Positions 60,236 to 64,000 of a DNA stretch of 64,000 nucleotides are shown piece after piece. The stretch is taken from the NCBI RefSeq assembly GCF_002101785.1, contig NZ_LQPJ01000070.1, positions 1-64,000 of the forward strand, in the 5' to 3' direction. Source of the stretch: Mycobacterium palustre. GTDB lineage: Bacteria > Actinomycetota > Actinomycetes > Mycobacteriales > Mycobacteriaceae. Below the pieces are notes generated by a model. The model did not search any database. It was not told the origin of the DNA and was given only the letters and a program-made list of their open reading frames with translations. A program made the translations under genes and the position numbers. Numbering within the stretch: the stretch's first letter is position 1; each line of letters begins with the position of its first letter.

Positions 60236-61684
60236 TTAGTTCAAGTCGGCCGGCGCGGACAGCCGGCCCCGCACGGCCGTCGCCGCGGCGACGGCCGGCG
60301 ACACCAGGTGTGTGCGGCCGCCTTTGCCCTGCCGCCCTTCGAAATTGCGGTTGGACGTCGCGGCGCAGCGCTCCCCCGGCGCGAGCTGATCGGGGTTCAT
60401 GCCCAGGCACATCGAGCAGCCCGCCTGCCGCCACTCGGCGCCCGCGGCGGTGAAAACCTCGCCCAGCCCTTCGGCTTCGGCCTGCGCGCGCACCCGCATG
60501 GAGCCCGGGACGACGAGCATCCGGACGCCGTCGGCCACCTTCCGCCCACGCAACACATCGGCCACCGCACGCAGGTCTTCGATACGACCGTTGGTACAAG
60601 AGCCGACGAACACGGCGTCGACACCGATGTCGCGCATCGGGGTGCCCGGGCGAAGGTCCATGTATGCCAAAGCTTTCTCCGCGGCCTGGCGTTCGCCGTC
60701 GTCGGGCATCTCCTCGGGATCCGGCACCGTCGCCGCCAGCGGCACCCCCTGGCCCGGGTTGGTTCCCCACGTGACGAACGGGCTCAAGGCGGCCGCGTCC
60801 AGATAGACCTCGGTGTCGAAGACGGCACCGGGGTCGGTGCGCAGCTGGCGCCAATACCCGAGCGCGGCATCCCAGTCCGCGCCGGTCGGCGCGTGCGGGC
60901 GGCCGCGCAGGAATTCGTAGGTGGTTTCGTCCGGGGCGATCATGCCGGCGCGGGCGCCGGCCTCGATGCTCATGTTGCACACCGTCATGCGGCCCTCCAT
61001 CGACAGCGATTCGATGGCGCTGCCGCGATATTCGATGACGTGACCCTGTCCGCCGCCGGTGCCGATCTTGGCGATCAGCGCGAGGATGATGTCCTTGGCG
61101 GTGACGCCGGGGGGCAACTCGCCGTCGACGTTGACCGCCATCGTCTTAAATGGCCGCAGCGGCAACGTCTGGGTGGCCAGCACGTGCTCCACCTCCGAGG
61201 TGCCGATGCCCATCGCCAGCGCACCGAACGCGCCGTGGGTGGAGGTGTGACTGTCGCCACAGACGATCGTCATTCCCGGTTGGGTGAGGCCCAATTGGGG
61301 CCCGACGACATGGACGATGCCCTGGTCTATGTCGCCCATCGGGTAGAGCCGGACACCGAATTCGGCGCAGTTGCGCCGCAACGTCTCGACCTGGGTGCGC
61401 GACACCGGGTCGGCGATCGGCTTATCGATGTCGACGGTGGGCACGTTGTGGTCCTCGGTGGCCAGCGTCAGCTCGGGGCGACGCACCGGCCGGCCGGCCA
61501 GGCGCAGGCCGTCGAAGGCCTGCGGGCTGGTGACCTCGTGGACCAAGTGCAGGTCGATGTAGATCAGGTCGGGCGCATCGCCTTGTTCGGCGTCGCCGCC
61601 TTTCACCACAACGTGGTCGGCCCAGACCTTTTCGGCCAGGGTGCGCGGCCCGGCTGCGCCGGCCGCCTTGGAGTCGTATGCCAT
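60236..61684 (-). CDS. leuC: 3-isopropylmalate dehydratase large subunit
   Basis: The 482-residue aconitase-family subunit carries the [4Fe-4S] cluster; the ligating cysteines are in GSCTNG and CSMCLGMNP. It also has [15 protein letters not shown] and ASCGVG-type substrate loops. It reads away from the IclR regulator, which it shares a 59-bp promoter region with. Confidence 0.97.
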   Translation of the reverse strand: MAYDSKAAGAAGPRTLAEKVWADHVVVKGGDAEQGDAPDLIYIDLHLVHEVTSPQAFDGLRLAGRPVRRPELTLATEDHNVPTVDIDKPIADPVSRTQVETLRRNCAEFGVRLYPMGDIDQGIVHVVGPQLGLTQPGMTIVCGDSHTSTHGAFGALAMGIGTSEVEHVLATQTLPLRPFKTMAVNVDGELPPGVTAKDIILALIAKIGTGGGQGHVIEYRGSAIESLSMEGRMTVCNMSIEAGARAGMIAPDETTYEFLRGRPHAPTGADWDAALGYWRQLRTDPGAVFDTEVYLDAAALSPFVTWGTNPGQGVPLAATVPDPEEMPDDGERQAAEKALAYMDLRPGTPMRDIGVDAVFVGSCTNGRIEDLRAVADVLRGRKVADGVRMLVVPGSMRVRAQAEAEGLGEVFTAAGAEWRQAGCSMCLGMNPDQLAPGERCAATSNRNFEGRQGKGGRTHLVSPAVAAATAVRGRLSAPADLN

Positions 61685-61712
61685 TTCGCCTCTGTTCGGT
61701 GCCTTAAGCTGC

Positions 61713-61737
61713 GTCTCAGAATCCGAGACGTTACTAT
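61713..61737 (+). promoter_or_regulatory. Operator-like palindrome and -10 element between leuC and the IclR gene
   Basis: GTCTC at 61713-61717 and GAGAC at 61725-61729 flank a 7-bp centre (agaatcc), an imperfect 17-bp palindrome. TACTAT at 61732-61737 would be a -10 element for the regulator, placing transcription start close to the GTG at 61744. The IclR-type regulator NdgR/LtbR controls leuCD in related actinobacteria, so this is a candidate binding site; inference. Confidence 0.6.
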
Positions 61738-61743
61738 CTCTAT

Positions 61744-62445
61744 GTGAGACAGCATAGCGGCATCGGCGTCCTCGACAAAGCGGTGGGGGTGCTGCACACG
61801 ATCGCGGAATCGCCCTGCGGGTTAGCCGAACTGTGCGAACGGACGGGCTTGCCCCGGGCCACCGCCTACCGCCTGGCGGCCGCCCTGGAGGTGCATCGGC
61901 TGGTCGCGCGCGACGACGAAGGGCGCTGGTGTTTGGGTCCCGCGCTCAGCGAGCTCGCGTCGCGCGTCGACGATCCCCTGCTGGCGGCCAGCGCGGCGGT
62001 GTTGCCCGCGCTGCGTGAGACGACTGGCGAGAGCGTGCAGCTGTATCGCCGCGAGGGCACTTCGCGGGTCTGCGTGGCCGCCGCGGAACCGGCTGCGGGT
62101 CTTCGCGATACGGTTCCGGTCGGCGCGCGTCTGCCGATGACCGCGGGGTCGGGGGCCAAAGTACTGCTCGCCTACAGCGACGCAGCGACGCAGAAAACCG
62201 TGTTGCCGACGGCGAAATTCACCGATCGCGCGCTGGCCGAGGTGCGCCGGCGCGGCTGGGCGCAAAGCGTCGCCGAGCGCGAGCCGGGCGTCGCGAGCGT
62301 GTCCGCGCCGGTTCGCGACCGCCGCGGCATCGTCGTCGCGGCGATTTCGGTGTCGGGGCCCGTCGACCGGATCGGGCGGCGACCGGGTGCCCGCTGGGCC
62401 GCCGACCTTCTCGCCGCGGCCGAGGCCCTCACCCGTCGGCTGTAG
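61744..62445 (+). CDS. IclR-family transcriptional regulator, NdgR/LtbR-like
   Basis: The 233-residue regulator has an N-terminal winged helix ([19 protein letters not shown]) and a C-terminal IclR sensor domain ([20 protein letters not shown]). It is divergent from leuCD and matches actinobacterial leucine regulators in position and length. The GTG start lies about 7 bp after a -10-like TACTAT and lacks a Shine-Dalgarno, so the mRNA may be leaderless. Confidence 0.9.
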   Translation: MRQHSGIGVLDKAVGVLHTIAESPCGLAELCERTGLPRATAYRLAAALEVHRLVARDDEGRWCLGPALSELASRVDDPLLAASAAVLPALRETTGESVQLYRREGTSRVCVAAAEPAAGLRDTVPVGARLPMTAGSGAKVLLAYSDAATQKTVLPTAKFTDRALAEVRRRGWAQSVAEREPGVASVSAPVRDRRGIVVAAISVSGPVDRIGRRPGARWAADLLAAAEALTRRL

Positions 62446-62488
62446 CCAAACGCCGGGCGCCGCAGCCGACCTGACACACTGACGAACC

Positions 62489-63001
62489 ATGGGAACCAAT
62501 CAGCGCGCGAGCATCGTCATGTCCGACGACGAGATCGCCGATTTCGTCGCCAAGAGCCGCACCGGCACGCTGGCCACGGTCGGGCCCAACGGCCAGCCGC
62601 ACCTGACCGCGATGTGGTACGCGGTGGTCGACGGCGAAATCTGGCTCGAGACCAAGGCGAAATCCCAGAAGGCGGTCAACCTCAAGCGGGACCCCCGGGT
62701 GAGCTTTCTGATCGAGGACGGCGACACCTACGACACGCTGCGTGGGGTGTCCTTCGAAGGCGTCGCCGAGATCGTCGACGATCCAGAGGTCTCGCACCGG
62801 GTCGGGGTCAGCGTGTTCGAGCGCTACACCGGCCCCTACAGCGACGAGATGAAGCCCTTCGTCGAGCAGATGATGAACAAGCGAGTCTGCGTGCGCATCG
62901 TCGCGCGTCGCGCCCGCTCCTGGGATCACCGCAAGCTCGGCCTGCCGCCGATGCCGGTGGGCGGGTCGACCGCGCCGGCGGCCCTGCGCGACGGCCAGTA
63001 A
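62489..63001 (+). CDS. Pyridoxamine 5'-phosphate oxidase-like, FMN/F420-binding (Rv2991 family)
   Basis: The 170-residue split-barrel protein has SRTGTLATVGPNGQPHLTAM and FLIEDGDTYDTLRGVSFEG, features of the PPOX/F420-dependent group. The cofactor is unproven; mycobacterial relatives often bind F420. It follows the regulator gene by 43 bp on the same strand. Confidence 0.86.
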   Translation: MGTNQRASIVMSDDEIADFVAKSRTGTLATVGPNGQPHLTAMWYAVVDGEIWLETKAKSQKAVNLKRDPRVSFLIEDGDTYDTLRGVSFEGVAEIVDDPEVSHRVGVSVFERYTGPYSDEMKPFVEQMMNKRVCVRIVARRARSWDHRKLGLPPMPVGGSTAPAALRDGQ

Positions 63002-63018
63002 CGGCGCGCAGACGGTTT

Positions 63019-63091
63019 TGTAGCCCCGATGGGATTCGAACCCACGCTACCGCCGTGAGAGGGCGGCGTCCTAGGCCGCTAGACGACGGGG
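63019..63091 (-). tRNA. tRNA-Glu (anticodon CTC)
   Basis: The 73-nt cloverleaf on the minus strand has a CCGCC/GGCGG anticodon stem, a CTCTCAC loop and a TTCGAAT T-loop. The acceptor stem is GGCCCCG with CGGGGCT. The 3' CCA is not encoded. Confidence 0.95.
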
Positions 63092-63166
63092 CCAGAACCG
63101 ATCCGAGCTGCCAGCATAGCTCACAGCCGGGGGCGCACCTAATCGCTTGCGCTGGTGCGGCTTTGC

Positions 63167-63237
63167 TGGGGTACCAGGACTCGAACCTAGAACGGCTGAA
63201 CCAGAATCAGCTGTGTTGCCAATTACACCATACCCCA
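63167..63237 (-). tRNA. tRNA-Gln (anticodon CTG)
   Basis: The 71-nt cloverleaf on the minus strand has acceptor arms TGGGGTA and TACCCCA. The anticodon stem is GCTGA/TCAGC with loop TTCTGGT, so the anticodon is CTG. The T-loop TTCGAGT is normal. tRNA-Gln next to tRNA-Glu and gltX is a conserved cluster. Confidence 0.95.
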
Positions 63238-63361
63238 TTGGCTGCCTAAAAACGCTGGTCAGAGCGGGTTCCTGAGGTTGATGCCCGCCCCGGGACCGCG
63301 TCTGCCGGCCGCTGTAGGCCGCTGTGGACGTTTGCGAACCGCAGTGCAGACTATCAAAGAT

Positions 63362-64000
63362 CTACGCCGCGTCGTCGCGGGCGGCCCGCAGCCGCCGCAT
63401 GCTGCGATCACGGCCGAGCAGCTCGAGCGATTCGAACAGCGGCGGGCTGATCGTTGTTCCCGTCGCGGCGACCCGAATCGGACCGAAGGCCTTGCGCGGT
63501 TTGAGCGCCAGGCCCTCGATGAGGGCGGCCTTGAGGGCCGCCTCGATGTTGTGCGTGGTCCACTCCGTCACACCGTCCAGCGCGGCCAGCGCGGCGTCGA
63601 GCACCGCGATCCCGTCCGGGCCGAGCTCCTTGGCGGCGGCCTTGGGGTCGATCGCGTAGTCGTCGTCGTTGAGGAACTTCAGCAGCTCCCACGCGTCGCC
63701 CAGGACCACGATGCGGGTCTGCACCAATGCGGCGGCCATGGCGAACCCGGCATCGTCGAGGGGGATGCGATGGCCGTGCGCGTCGAAGTAGTCGCGCAGC
63801 CGGGCGGTGAAGTCGCCGACGTCCAGCATCCGGATGTGCTCGGCGTTGAGCGCGTCGGCCTTCTTCTGGTCGAACCGGGCCGGGTTGGAGTTGACGTCGA
63901 CGACGTCGAACGCGGCCACCATCTCGTCAAGCGTGAACAGGTCGTGGTCGTCGGCGATCGCCCAGCCGAGCAGCGCCAGATAGTTCAGCAGGCCCTCGGG
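63362..64000 (-). CDS. gltX: Glutamyl-tRNA synthetase, C-terminal part (truncated by window edge)
   Basis: About 213 residues of the C-terminal half are visible. They begin [13 protein letters not shown] and continue [14 protein letters not shown], hallmarks of the stem-contact fold and anticodon-binding domain. The end reads [14 protein letters not shown]. The N-terminal catalytic domain (HIGH and KMSKS) lies beyond position 64000. In bacteria without GlnRS this enzyme also charges tRNA-Gln. Confidence 0.95.
   Translation of the reverse strand, partial: PEGLLNYLALLGWAIADDHDLFTLDEMVAAFDVVDVNSNPARFDQKKADALNAEHIRMLDVGDFTARLRDYFDAHGHRIPLDDAGFAMAAALVQTRIVVLGDAWELLKFLNDDDYAIDPKAAAKELGPDGIAVLDAALAALDGVTEWTTHNIEAALKAALIEGLALKPRKAFGPIRVAATGTTISPPLFESLELLGRDRSMRRLRAARDDAA

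Overview
The window is high-GC DNA with densely packed, often overlapping genes. Gene content and order match the Mycobacterium tuberculosis chromosome from about Rv2896c (dprA) to Rv2992c (gltX). I read it as the chromosome of a non-tuberculous, probably slow-growing Mycobacterium, with the M. avium complex as the best guess. That guess rests on remembered synteny and protein similarity, not on a database search.

Layout. 0-5 kb: a truncated UDP-glucose dehydrogenase remnant at the left edge, the competence-type genes dprA-comM-yraN, fdhD, and a reductase/epimerase. 5-12 kb: a GAF-ANTAR regulator, a DUF2469 gene, then rnhB-lepB-rplS, lipoprotein lppW, and the translation cluster rpsP-khpA-rimM-trmD. 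12-19 kb: a SnoaL-like gene, a small secreted Cys/Trp-rich protein, dacB2, a TetR regulator, two amidohydrolases and the atypical Ser/Thr kinase pknI. 19-33 kb: ffh, an alpha/beta hydrolase, a DEAD-like helicase, the nitrogen operon amt-glnB-glnD, then ftsY, smc and acyP. 33-37 kb: an OsmC-like gene, a 14-copy 20-bp VNTR, fpg, rnc, a DUF177 gene and sepIVA, with two clusters of 55-bp MIRU-like repeats between them. 37-44 kb: a permease with a RicR/CsoR-type operator, coaD, rsmD, the VKOR/DsbA pair, lipN, a decayed aldo-keto reductase beside an intact one, and an HNH-type protein. 44-54 kb: recG, a fatty-acid-kinase-like DAK protein, zinc-type L28, an alcohol dehydrogenase-like oxidoreductase, ung, a DUF1330 gene, thiL, a DUF3515 gene, a third MIRU-like cluster, ddlA and gpsA. 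54-64 kb: fbiD (F420 synthesis), ppk1, mutT1, hupB, leuD-leuC with a divergent IclR regulator, a PPOX/F420-type protein, tRNA-Glu(CTC), tRNA-Gln(CTG), and the C-terminal part of gltX running off the right edge.

How the parts work together. Several groups are co-functional: signal recognition particle (ffh, ftsY), ammonium transport and PII signalling (amt, glnB, glnD, with paired GlnR-like half sites upstream), periplasmic disulfide formation (VKOR + DsbA-like), ribosome maturation (rpsP, khpA, rimM, trmD, rplS), leucine synthesis with its local regulator, and genome maintenance (dprA, rnhB, smc, fpg, recG, ung, mutT1, hupB).

Differences from M. tuberculosis synteny, as remembered: the large PDIM/phenolic glycolipid locus that lies between sepIVA and the permease is absent, as are fdhF next to fdhD, purU, pca and the IS element near thiL. 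An alpha/beta hydrolase, a reductase plus ANTAR pair, an oxidoreductase and a DUF1330 gene are present instead. I found no phage, CRISPR array or intact insertion sequence, and no clearly new multi-gene system. The most unusual signals are non-coding: the MIRU-like repeats with co-varying terminal arms, the VNTR, the operators, and the two gene remnants.
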